Source of the DNA: Nanobdellota archaeon
GTDB lineage: Archaea; Nanobdellota; Nanobdellia; SCGC-AAA011-G17; ARS1403
NCBI GenBank assembly: GCA_018831025.1
Contig: JAHJRB010000104.1
Coordinates: 1-6,815, forward strand
Length of the DNA stretch: 6,815 nucleotides
Direction of reading: 5' to 3'
Shown here piece by piece: positions 1 to 5,513 of this stretch. Below the pieces are notes generated by a model. It did not search any database, had not been told where the DNA came from, and was given only the letters and a program-made list of their open reading frames with translations. Position 1 is the stretch's first letter; every line of letters begins with the position of its first letter. Position numbers and translations under genes: made by a program.

Positions 1-105
1 CACTTTAAGTTTGAGAAACTTAAAGGGATCTTTAGCATATTTAGGTCTCCACACAAAATGGAAAGCATTTTGTCCTACCGCGTGTTTAAATTTTTGTATG
101 TTCAT
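1..105 (-). CDS. tnpA: IS200/IS605-family transposase TnpA, N-terminal 35 residues (cut by window edge)
   Basis: The minus strand from 105 reads an uninterrupted N-terminus: MNIQKFKHAVGQ, then NAFHFVWRPKYAKDPFKF. The F/YH-x-VWxPKY signature is the first beta-strand of Y1 tyrosine HUH transposases of the IS200/IS605 family, which cut and rejoin single-stranded IS ends at hairpins. The family is about 130-150 residues long, so only the first quarter is here; the HUH pair and catalytic tyrosine lie outside the window. The ATG (105-103) has a Shine-Dalgarno AGGAG at 118-114 with an 8-base spacer. The coding part contains two perfect inverted repeats (3-25 and 53-73). Family assignment is secure from the motif; integrity of the gene cannot be judged. 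Confidence 0.8.
   Translation of the reverse strand, partial: MNIQKFKHAVGQNAFHFVWRPKYAKDPFKFLKLKV
3..25. repeat. Perfect 10-bp inverted repeat with 3-base loop inside tnpA
   Basis: CTTTAAGTTT (3-12), GAG, AAACTTAAAG (16-25) is a perfect stem within the tnpA coding sequence, covering its codons for PFKFLKLK. A second perfect repeat, 8 bp with a 5-base loop, lies at 53-60/66-73. Both may be chance products of AT-rich codons, or folds that slow translation of the transposase. Confidence 0.5.
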
Positions 106-113
106 TTTTTTAT

Positions 114-190
114 CTCCTGCGCAAAGTTTTTAAAGAAAGCTCACTCTACTACAAACAAGGTCTTTGAGTGCGCTAACTTCACTGCGCACT
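114..190 (-). promoter_or_regulatory. Structured leader of tnpA with alternative stems next to the ribosome binding site
   Basis: On the minus-strand transcript a perfect 7-bp hairpin (190-184 with 173-167, loop of 10) lies upstream of tnpA. Its 3' arm can pair differently. Bases 173-170 (GCGC) and 166-162 (CAAAG) match 126-119 (CTTTGCGC), which sits directly against the AGGAG at 118-114; 173-166 also nearly matches 146-139. The structures share bases and are mutually exclusive. In IS200 of enterobacteria, leader stem-loops terminate incoming transcription and hide the tnpA ribosome binding site, so a similar role is plausible here. The pairing is seen in the sequence; the function is inferred. 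Confidence 0.4.
167..190. repeat. Perfect 7-bp inverted repeat (hairpin) in the IS leader
   Basis: AGTGCGC (167-173) and GCGCACT (184-190) flank a 10-base loop. Read on the plus strand the hairpin is followed by TTTTT at 190-194, which would resemble an intrinsic terminator against transcription entering from the left. It is unusually GC-rich for this DNA. It belongs to the leader of tnpA. Confidence 0.6.
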
Positions 191-251
191 TTTTATTTTC
201 TTTTAGAAATTTAAAAAATTATAGGGGGTTGGTTTTACCTAGCGCTAAAGC

Positions 252-267
252 ACAAGGTATCCTTTGT
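252..267. repeat. Imperfect hairpin at the presumed IS left end
   Basis: ACAAGG (252-257) and CCTTTGT (261-267) can fold around TAT with one bulged base. A second small hairpin (GTGC TTTA GCGC on the minus strand, 253-242) lies beside it. Subterminal imperfect hairpins are what Y1 transposases recognise at IS200/IS605 ends, and this one is just inside the inferred boundary at 269. No binding site can be proven from sequence alone. Confidence 0.35.
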
Positions 268-272
268 ATGTA

Positions 273-1382
273 ATGAAAAAAAAATTAGTAAAGGGATGGA
301 AATGGAAAAGATTGGGGGAGATATTTATTTTTCAAAATAAAACAGGAAGAAAAGCAGGAGAAGGTTTAGAACAAGGAGGATATAAATTTTTTACTTCAAG
401 TTCAAAACAAACTAAGTTTATTAATAAATTTGATTTTGATGGAGAATATCTAATTTTCGCAACAGGGGGGCAAGCAGGAATCCATTATTGCAAAGGAAAA
501 TTTTCATCTTCTAATGATTGTTTTATTGTTAAAGTTAATGATGAAGTATTAGGTATGTATGTTTATTATTATCTTTTTTCCAAAATATATTTATTAGAAA
601 GGGGATTTATGGGTGCTGGATTAAAGCATATCTCTAAAAAATATATTCAAAAAATAGAAATAAATTATCCAATAAATAAAAATACTCAAAAGCAAATAGT
701 CTCAATTCTAGAAAAAGCAGAAAGATTAAAAGAAAGAAGGAAAGAAGCGAGTGAAGAAACAAATAAAATTATTCAAAATATTTTTTATAATCTATTTTTG
801 AGAGAAAAGAACAAATGGGAAAATGGTAAATTATTTTCATTTATTGAAGATTTTATTGTACCTCAAAGGGATAAACCAAAAGTTTTTGATGGAAATATTC
901 CTTGGTGTAGAATTGAAGATTTTAATGGAATTTATTTATCTGAATCAAAATCAAAAAAATTTGTTAGTGAAGAAACAGTAAGAAAAATGCATCTTAGAGT
1001 TTATCCCATTAATACAGTTCTTGTTTCCTGTAGTGCGGATTTGGGTAAATGTGCCATAGTTAAAAAACCCCTAGTAACAAATCAGACTTTTATTGGATTA
1101 GTTCCATCTAAAAAAATAAATCCTCTATTCCTTTATTATTATATGATAACTAAAGCCCGTAAGCTTAATAAAATGGCTACTGGAGCAACAATAAAGTATT
1201 TATCAAAAAAAAATTTTCAAGAATTAAATGTTAATATTCCTCCCTTAAATCTCCAAAATAAATTTGCTGAATATGTAGAAAAAATAGAAAAAATAAAACA
1301 ACATCAACTAAAATCAGAACAAGAAATTAATAAATTATTTGATGCTTTAATGCAAAAAGCGTTTAATGGAGGATTAATATGA
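273..1382 (+). CDS. hsdS: Type I restriction-modification specificity subunit HsdS
   Basis: HsdS sets the DNA target of a type I restriction-modification enzyme by joining two half-site recognition domains in the M2S methylase and R2M2S nuclease complexes. The protein (369 residues from this ATG) opens with KGWKWKRLGEI, the family's usual first motif. Target recognition domain 1 runs roughly to residue 135, and a central helical spacer (QKQIVSILEKAERLKERR...) spans about 138-175. Domain 2 follows (with PWCRIEDF and the TGATIKYLSKKNF stretch), then a distal helix (about 327-369). The duplicated layout shows both half-sites present, at slightly below usual length. I chose ATG 273; an in-frame TTG at 264, with AAGG at 254-257 before it, is possible but would lie inside the IS. 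hsdM and hsdR are not in the window; they may lie beyond the insertion sequence. The next gene overlaps the stop. Confidence 0.9.
   Translation: MKKKLVKGWKWKRLGEIFIFQNKTGRKAGEGLEQGGYKFFTSSSKQTKFINKFDFDGEYLIFATGGQAGIHYCKGKFSSSNDCFIVKVNDEVLGMYVYYYLFSKIYLLERGFMGAGLKHISKKYIQKIEINYPINKNTQKQIVSILEKAERLKERRKEASEETNKIIQNIFYNLFLREKNKWENGKLFSFIEDFIVPQRDKPKVFDGNIPWCRIEDFNGIYLSESKSKKFVSEETVRKMHLRVYPINTVLVSCSADLGKCAIVKKPLVTNQTFIGLVPSKKINPLFLYYYMITKARKLNKMATGATIKYLSKKNFQELNVNIPPLNLQNKFAEYVEKIEKIKQHQLKSEQEINKLFDALMQKAFNGGLI
1368..1372 (+). promoter_or_regulatory. Strong Shine-Dalgarno for the gene after hsdS
   Basis: GGAGG lies in the last codons of hsdS, 6 bases before the ATG at 1379, which itself overlaps the hsdS stop as ATGA. 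This is one of the few clear ribosome binding sites in the window, fixes the start of the 184-residue gene and implies translational coupling to hsdS. Confidence 0.75.
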
Positions 1383-1933
1383 ATAAAGAAATTAGAATAA
1401 CAAAAGAAGAATTAGATGAATTAAAAAAACAAACCAAAGATGAATTCACACACTTGTTTATAGAAGACTTTAAGAAAAAGCTTAATTTGAAGGGTTATAA
1501 AGAGTCTTACAAAAAAATGGCTTTAAACAGAATATTAAATTTAATAGAAAAGGAAAAAATAAGGAAAAAATTGAAAGAGAATAAATCCTTTAATTACAAC
1601 TGCTTATTTAATCTTGAAATAATAAAAAGAAGTGGTAAAAAAAGAAGTATTTCTATTGGAGGAAATTCTACATTAAAGGAATTAAACAATAAGATACAAA
1701 AAGAATTTGATTTAGAGCCAATGCATCTATATGAATTCGAGATTGGAAATTTTAAATTCGGACCAGAATGTGATGAATGGAATGAAATATTTGATGGATT
1801 AGATAATTTCAAAGTAGGTGCTGCTATAAACTCAGCAAGCCTGTCTAAAAACGATAATTTTAAATTTTTATATGACTTTGGGAGTAATATTAAGTTTAAT
1901 ATAAAAATTTTAGATATAAAAGATGGCAAATGA
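1379..1933 (+). CDS. pRiA4b ORF-3-like domain protein
   Basis: This 184-residue soluble protein has a lysine-rich helical N-terminus (about 1-70) and a C-terminal domain (about 74-180) that I match to the plasmid pRiA4b ORF-3-like family. The supporting pattern is an initial strand FNLEI, TLKELNNKIQKEF (residues 98-110), HLYEFEIGNFKFG (116-128) and, near the end, FKFLYDFGSNIKFNI (161-175). These equal the family's 'tL..lh..iq..f', 'HLyeF', and 'f.Y.YDFGd.W.h.i' blocks. The family has no established biochemical activity; members are common on plasmids and mobile elements. It is the second gene of the hsdS operon by ATGA overlap. The extended charged N-terminus is not part of the usual domain. 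Family call fairly confident; function unknown. Confidence 0.75.
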   Translation: MNKEIRITKEELDELKKQTKDEFTHLFIEDFKKKLNLKGYKESYKKMALNRILNLIEKEKIRKKLKENKSFNYNCLFNLEIIKRSGKKRSISIGGNSTLKELNNKIQKEFDLEPMHLYEFEIGNFKFGPECDEWNEIFDGLDNFKVGAAINSASLSKNDNFKFLYDFGSNIKFNIKILDIKDGK

Positions 1934-2285
1934 TAATGGTTTGGTTGACGAATTTGAAAAATTACAAATAAAGAAAAAAGAAATTGAAATTCAAGAAGAA
2001 AAATTAAAACAAGAAATCCTCAAGCTTGCTGAAGAAAAAAACATAAATATTCTTTTTGGCACACATATGAAATGTTCCCTTAAAGAATACACAAAAGTAG
2101 TTTATCCAGAAGATAAAACTCTTTTAGTAGAATTAATTAGGAGTAAAGGACTTTATGAGGAACTTTCGTCAATTAACTATTTTAAACTAAATCCAAGAAT
2201 TACTAAGGGGAATATTGACAAAGAAATTATAGACTTAACAAAACAAGAAAAAGCATTTAGATTTTCATTTAAAAATATAAAATAA
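1923..2285 (+). CDS. Small protein resembling the C-terminal tail of PD-(D/E)XK nucleases, without the nuclease core
   Basis: The 120 residues begin with a charged coiled coil (about 8-40, EFEKLQIKKKEIEIQEEKLK...). A compact region follows: NILFGTHMKCSLKEYTKVVYPEDK (residues 41-64), then GLYEELSSINYFKLNP and a closing EKAFRFSF. From memory this order (coiled coil, 'fG...kvk..e..k.P', 'GLw...s.l....L', 'k...R....') resembles the C-terminal extension of some RecB-like PD-(D/E)XK family proteins in archaea. No catalytic D...(D/E)XK motif is visible here or in the preceding gene, so it would be a stand-alone accessory domain or a remnant. It overlaps the preceding gene by 11 bases, has no evident Shine-Dalgarno, and is probably translated by coupling. 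Real gene: likely; relationship: tentative. Confidence 0.7.
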   Translation: MANDNGLVDEFEKLQIKKKEIEIQEEKLKQEILKLAEEKNINILFGTHMKCSLKEYTKVVYPEDKTLLVELIRSKGLYEELSSINYFKLNPRITKGNIDKEIIDLTKQEKAFRFSFKNIK

Positions 2286-2296
2286 TAAGAGAAAAT

Positions 2297-2968
2297 TTAA
2301 TCTGCTCTTTCCTTAAAGCTAAAGTAACTATTCTTCCCAATAATAACATGATCTAAAACAGGAATATTTAATGTTTCTCCAGATTTCATTAAATTTCTAG
2401 TTACTTCAATATCTTGTTTAGAAGGAGTAGGATCTCCAGAAGGATGATTGTGAATAAGAATTATAGCATAAGCACTTTCTTTTATTGCAGGTTTAAAAAC
2501 TTCACGAGGATGAACTAAAGAAGAATCTAAAATACCTATAGAAACAGGTTCTTCTTTTATGATGTTATTTTTACTATCTAAACACAAAGCAATAAAATTT
2601 TCTTTTTTCTCATTAATAAACTTGTAAGAATATATATTAAACACATCTTCAGCAGATTTAATATTTTTAGTAAAGCCATTATTGACAAACTTATTATATC
2701 TTTTACATATTTCAATTAAACTTAATATTTGTAATGCTTTATTATAATTCCATTTACACTCTTTAGCAAGATCTTTTATAGAAAGTTCTTCTAATTTGTT
2801 AAAATTATATTTTTTTAGTAATTTATTAGATAATTCAAGAGCACTTTCTCCCTTACCACCAACTCCGAAAATAATGGATAGTAATTCAGCATCATCTAAA
2901 GTATTAACACCTTTTCTAGTAAGTTTAAATCCAGGTCTATTAAACTTTGGTATATCTTTAATCTTCAT
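2297..2968 (-). CDS. radC: RadC-family JAMM-domain protein (UPF0758)
   Basis: The protein is full length for the family (223 residues). The N-terminal part (1-95) is the helix-hairpin-helix region with LDDAELLSIIFGVG. The C-terminal JAMM/MPN+ domain (about 100-223) has the metal-binding signature HNHPSGDPTPSKQD, with H173, H175, S183 and D186, the upstream HPREVFKPA block, and IPVLDHVIIG. JAMM domains bind zinc and are often peptidases; RadC's actual substrate is not established and its old link to recombinational repair is not supported. RadC genes often travel with mobile and defence loci, which fits the nearby hsdS and IS. All metal ligands look intact. It starts 6 bases after the stop of the winged-helix gene, so they are probably one transcript, and it converges on the 120-residue gene with an 11-base gap. 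Confidence 0.92.
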   Translation of the reverse strand: MKIKDIPKFNRPGFKLTRKGVNTLDDAELLSIIFGVGGKGESALELSNKLLKKYNFNKLEELSIKDLAKECKWNYNKALQILSLIEICKRYNKFVNNGFTKNIKSAEDVFNIYSYKFINEKKENFIALCLDSKNNIIKEEPVSIGILDSSLVHPREVFKPAIKESAYAIILIHNHPSGDPTPSKQDIEVTRNLMKSGETLNIPVLDHVIIGKNSYFSFKERAD

Positions 2969-2974
2969 CTTCTA

Positions 2975-3226
2975 TTAATCCATAGATAGTATAGCTTCAT
3001 CAGGTTTTTTTAGTTGATATAGTCTTTTTCTGCCGTTATCCGGATCTTTTTTTATATTTAACCAACCTGCTTTTTTTAATTCTGACAATATAATACCAAT
3101 AACTCTACTATCTTTTTCTTTCAATATCCCACTGGCTTTATCGAAATTAAACTCATTACTACTAAAAGATCTCCATAGTTTAGCATATCTTTTCATTATC
3201 CATTCTCTTTGTTCTATATTGACCAT
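2975..3226 (-). CDS. Small winged-helix DNA-binding protein
   Basis: The 83-residue protein is mostly a single winged helix-turn-helix. There is a first helix with LWRSFSS, then FNFDKASGILK and the recognition part DSRVIGIILSELKKAGWL (residues 39-56). The wing DPDNGRKRLYQLKKP (61-75) is basic. There is room for no other domain, so it is a candidate transcriptional regulator, perhaps of its own operon. Similar winged helices also occur as N-terminal domains of some archaeal nucleotidyltransferase proteins, but no such partner is here. It lies 24 bases after trm9 and 6 bases before radC on the same strand. No Shine-Dalgarno is clear at ATG 3226; an internal ATG at 3196 (before KRYAKLW) would keep the whole domain and is an alternative start. 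Confidence 0.7.
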   Translation of the reverse strand: MVNIEQREWIMKRYAKLWRSFSSNEFNFDKASGILKEKDSRVIGIILSELKKAGWLNIKKDPDNGRKRLYQLKKPDEAILSMD

Positions 3227-3250
3227 ATTAGAATACTACTCAAGAGTTAT

Positions 3251-3844
3251 TTATTTACTTTGTGGTCTACTTTCCACAATAAACTCTAAATTCTTCCCTA
3301 ACATTCTACTTCTTAAAATTTTAAAATTACAGCTTTTTAACATCTTTCTTAATCTTAAAAACCCTATAAAATTATAATATCTATTTTCCTTTCCCCATTT
3401 AACATAAGTCTCTCTTTTTTTAAATAAAAATCTTAACTGCATTTTACTCCAGATTGTAATATAAGCCTGCCCTCCTATTTTTAATACTCTATAAATTTCT
3501 TTAATTCCATTTTCCGGATTCTTTAAATGGTGTAGAGTTGCTAGAGATAAAATATAATCAAAGCTTTTATCTTTAAACGGCAGTTTTGTCATATCTGCTT
3601 TTTTTAAATTTACATTTAAGTTGTGTTTTTTTATGTACTTTTTAGCTTGCTCTAACACACCATCACTAAAATCTACTCCATAACATTCCATCTCTTTAAA
3701 CGGCAATAAATTCCTGCAATTCCCACAACCAACATCTAGAATTTTTCCTTTTTTCCACACTAATTTTTTAACCCCTTTAGTCGGCCAATGCCTAAATCCA
3801 TACCAAGATTCAGCAATTTTATCCCAAACCTTTTTTTGGCTCAT
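3251..3844 (-). CDS. trm9: Trm9/ALKBH8-like SAM-dependent tRNA wobble-uridine methyltransferase
   Basis: This is a 197-residue class I methyltransferase. SAM-binding motif I is ILDVGCGNCRNL (35-46); the ribose-binding acid is in YGVDFS (D58); KADMTKLPF (82-90) follows, then DYILSLATLHHL (96-107) and the YRVLKIGGQAYI strand. Three features point beyond a generic methyltransferase to Trm9 and the ALKBH8 methyltransferase domain: the N-terminal VWDKIAESWYGFRHWP, the IWSKMQ after the GG motif, and RYYNF (155-159) followed by a strand ending near LEFIVE. Trm9 methylates the carboxymethyl group on uridine 34 of tRNA, giving mcm5U, and in eukaryotes and Haloferax works with the zinc protein Trm112 (not seen here). 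Its divergent neighbour is elp3, which makes the substrate base. It leads a minus-strand cluster with the winged-helix gene and radC. The start has no Shine-Dalgarno and a TATA-like box suited to a leaderless mRNA. Confidence 0.8.
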   Translation of the reverse strand: MSQKKVWDKIAESWYGFRHWPTKGVKKLVWKKGKILDVGCGNCRNLLPFKEMECYGVDFSDGVLEQAKKYIKKHNLNVNLKKADMTKLPFKDKSFDYILSLATLHHLKNPENGIKEIYRVLKIGGQAYITIWSKMQLRFLFKKRETYVKWGKENRYYNFIGFLRLRKMLKSCNFKILRSRMLGKNLEFIVESRPQSK

Positions 3845-3860
3845 TTACTAAACAATAATG

Positions 3861-3867
3861 TTTTAAA
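3861..3867 (+). promoter_or_regulatory. Candidate TATA box for elp3
   Basis: TTTTAAA is centred about 27 bases before the elp3 ATG at 3891, the position expected for a leaderless archaeal mRNA, and no Shine-Dalgarno precedes that ATG. The match is weaker than for the opposite box. The two boxes lie 2 bases apart in a 46-base divergent gap, so TBP occupancy at one would exclude the other. Confidence 0.4.
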
Positions 3868-3869
3868 CC

Positions 3870-3877
3870 TATATAAA
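3870..3877 (-). promoter_or_regulatory. TATA box for trm9 (minus strand)
   Basis: On the minus strand this reads TTTATATA, an exact match to the archaeal box A consensus TTTAWATA. Its centre is about 30 bases before the trm9 ATG, predicting a leaderless transcript, in agreement with the absence of a Shine-Dalgarno. Read on the plus strand it is TATATAAA, but then the start of transcription would fall inside elp3. Confidence 0.5.
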
Positions 3878-3890
3878 GCTAATTTTTTAT

Positions 3891-5513
3891 ATGCAACTAG
3901 AAAAATTAAGATTAAGAATAGCTAAGAAATTTAAGCTAAATAAATTACCAAAAAACATAGATATTTCTCTATTAAATAATAAATTTAAGGTAATTACAAA
4001 ACCAACCAGAACAATTTCAGGAGTTGCTCCAGTAGCAGTAATGACAAAACCTTATAATTGTCCCCATTCTCCGAATTGTAGTTATTGCCCAGGGGGATTA
4101 AAATCCTCATTTGGAGACATTCCTAAATCTTATACCGGCCACGAACCCGCTTCAATGCGAGCTAAAAGAAATAACTACGATCCTTATCTACAGGTCTTTA
4201 ATCGCCTTGAACATTACATTTTATTAAATCAAATTCCTGAAAAAACAGAATTAATTATAATGGGGGGAACTTTTCCAAGCTTTTCAACTAAATACCAAGA
4301 TTCCTTTGTAGAAAACGCATTAAAAGCTTTAAATGACTTTTCATCCTTATTTTTTAAAGATAATAAGTTAGATATTAAAAAATTTAAAGAATTTTTCGAA
4401 TTGCCTTGTGATGTTTCCTCAGAAGTTAGAACTAAAAGATTACAAAGAAAAATATTATTATTAAAAAAATCATCTTCTTTAAAAAAAGAGCAATTAAGAA
4501 ATGAAGTTTCTAAATTAAGATGTGTAGGATTAGCAATAGAAACAAGAGCCGATTTTGGAAAATTAGAACATGGAAATCAAATGTTGAAATTAGGTTGCAC
4601 AAGGATAGAACTTGGTGTCCAAAGTGTTTATGATGATGTTCTAAAAGAAGTTAAAAGAGGTCATTTAACAAAAGATAATATTGAATCCATAAGAATTCTA
4701 AAAGATTTAGGATTTAAAATATGTGCGCATTATATGGTGGGATTGCCTTTGACAGATAAGAAAAGAGATTTAGAAGGATTTAAAAAATTATTTTCAGATT
4801 CAGATTACAAGCCTGATATGTTAAAAATCTACCCTTGTATGGTTATGCCAGGAACAGAATTATATAAGGATTATAAATCTGGAAAATTTAATCCAATTAC
4901 AACAGAAGCAGCAGCAGAATTAATTGCAGAATTCAAAAAATATGTTCCAACTTATTGCCGTATCCAAAGAATTCAGAGAGACATACCTAGTAAGTTAATA
5001 ATAGCTGGGGTAGATAAAACAAATCTAAGACAATATATTCATGAAAAATTTAATGTAAACTGTAGGTGTATAAGATGCAGAGAAATAGGCCATGCTTTAA
5101 ATAAGAATCCAAATTTAAAACTAGGAGAAGTAAAAATTTTAATAAACCATTATAAGGCTTCAGAAGGAGATGAATTTTTTATATCAGCTGAAGACGTTGC
5201 AAATGATCTTATTATAGGATTTTGTAGAATGAGATTTCCTTCACAATCTTTAAGGGAAGAAATAATAAAAGATGCTGCTTTAATAAGAGAGCTCCATGTT
5301 TATTCTTCATCCTTACAACTTGGAAAAAAATCAAAAAATTCTTTTCAGCATAGGGGCTATGGGAAAAAATTGCTTGAAACAGCAGAAAATATAGCTAAGA
5401 AACATAACAAAAAAAAGATAGTAATAATTTCAGGAATTGGAGTTCGCGATTACTATAGACAGCACTTAAATTATAAGAGAGAAGGTCCATACATGATAAA
5501 ACATTTCATTTAA
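3891..5513 (+). CDS. elp3: Elp3, tRNA uridine-34 carboxymethylation enzyme (radical SAM + acetyltransferase)
   Basis: Elp3 uses acetyl-CoA and a SAM radical to put a carboxymethyl group (cm5) on uridine 34 of tRNAs; archaea have only this subunit of the eukaryotic Elongator. The 540 residues are the usual archaeal length. The radical SAM domain carries the 4Fe-4S cysteines C57, C63 and C66 in CPHSPNCSYCPGG, preceded by RTISGVAPVAVM. It continues with KSYTGHEPASMRA, GGTFPS (125-130), IETRAD (216-221), ELGVQS, HYMVGLP and KIYPCMVMPGT. A likely zinc-binding cluster is CRCIRC (C391, C393, C396). The C-terminal acetyltransferase domain has the acetyl-CoA loop QHRGYG (486-491) and ISGIGVRDYY followed by GPYM. 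All expected catalytic elements are visible. The ATG at 3891 gives the normal distance to the cysteines. It is divergent from the Trm9-like gene, which would act on its product. Confidence 0.95.
   Translation: MQLEKLRLRIAKKFKLNKLPKNIDISLLNNKFKVITKPTRTISGVAPVAVMTKPYNCPHSPNCSYCPGGLKSSFGDIPKSYTGHEPASMRAKRNNYDPYLQVFNRLEHYILLNQIPEKTELIIMGGTFPSFSTKYQDSFVENALKALNDFSSLFFKDNKLDIKKFKEFFELPCDVSSEVRTKRLQRKILLLKKSSSLKKEQLRNEVSKLRCVGLAIETRADFGKLEHGNQMLKLGCTRIELGVQSVYDDVLKEVKRGHLTKDNIESIRILKDLGFKICAHYMVGLPLTDKKRDLEGFKKLFSDSDYKPDMLKIYPCMVMPGTELYKDYKSGKFNPITTEAAAELIAEFKKYVPTYCRIQRIQRDIPSKLIIAGVDKTNLRQYIHEKFNVNCRCIRCREIGHALNKNPNLKLGEVKILINHYKASEGDEFFISAEDVANDLIIGFCRMRFPSQSLREEIIKDAALIRELHVYSSSLQLGKKSKNSFQHRGYGKKLLETAENIAKKHNKKKIVIISGIGVRDYYRQHLNYKREGPYMIKHFI

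Larger units (their letters stand above)
1..269 (-). mobile_element. Left end of an IS200/IS605-family insertion sequence (partial)
   Basis: The window begins inside an insertion sequence oriented right to left. It contains the start of a Y1 (HUH) transposase gene and about 165 bases of non-coding leader rich in inverted repeats, the usual make-up of an IS200/IS605 left end. These elements move as single strands, have no terminal inverted repeats, and insert 3' to a short target such as TTAC. On the minus strand TTAC occupies 273-270, directly before the leader, so I place the element end at 269. That edge is inferred, not proven. The rest of the element lies left of the window, so it is unknown whether it is full length or carries tnpB. 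Confidence 0.6.

Noticed and set aside
264..272. TTG at 264 as the hsdS start
   Set aside because: It adds only three residues and would lie within the inferred IS end; ATG 273 fits the family N-terminus. It remains possible because AAGG precedes it.
58..273. A 71-codon open frame on the plus strand across the start of the window
   Set aside because: It lies opposite the tnpA start and leader, its product resembles no protein, and it contains the hairpins of the IS end; the minus-strand reading has a clear family motif and ribosome site.
1594..1929. A 111-codon minus-strand frame
   Set aside because: It is antisense to the pRiA4b ORF-3-like gene, with serine/leucine/isoleucine-rich composition typical of a reverse-strand reading of AT-rich coding DNA.
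2411..2452. HNH-like string in RadC (HNHPSGDPTPS)
   Set aside because: The spacing and following S and D residues are those of the JAMM metal site, not an HNH nuclease.
2796..2978. A 60-codon plus-strand frame
   Set aside because: Antisense to the start of radC, whose protein sequence is strongly conserved.
3870..3877. TATATAAA as the elp3 promoter
   Set aside because: Transcription would then begin inside the elp3 coding region, and the next in-frame ATG is at codon 51, too late to keep the radical SAM entry region; the orientation towards trm9 fits better.
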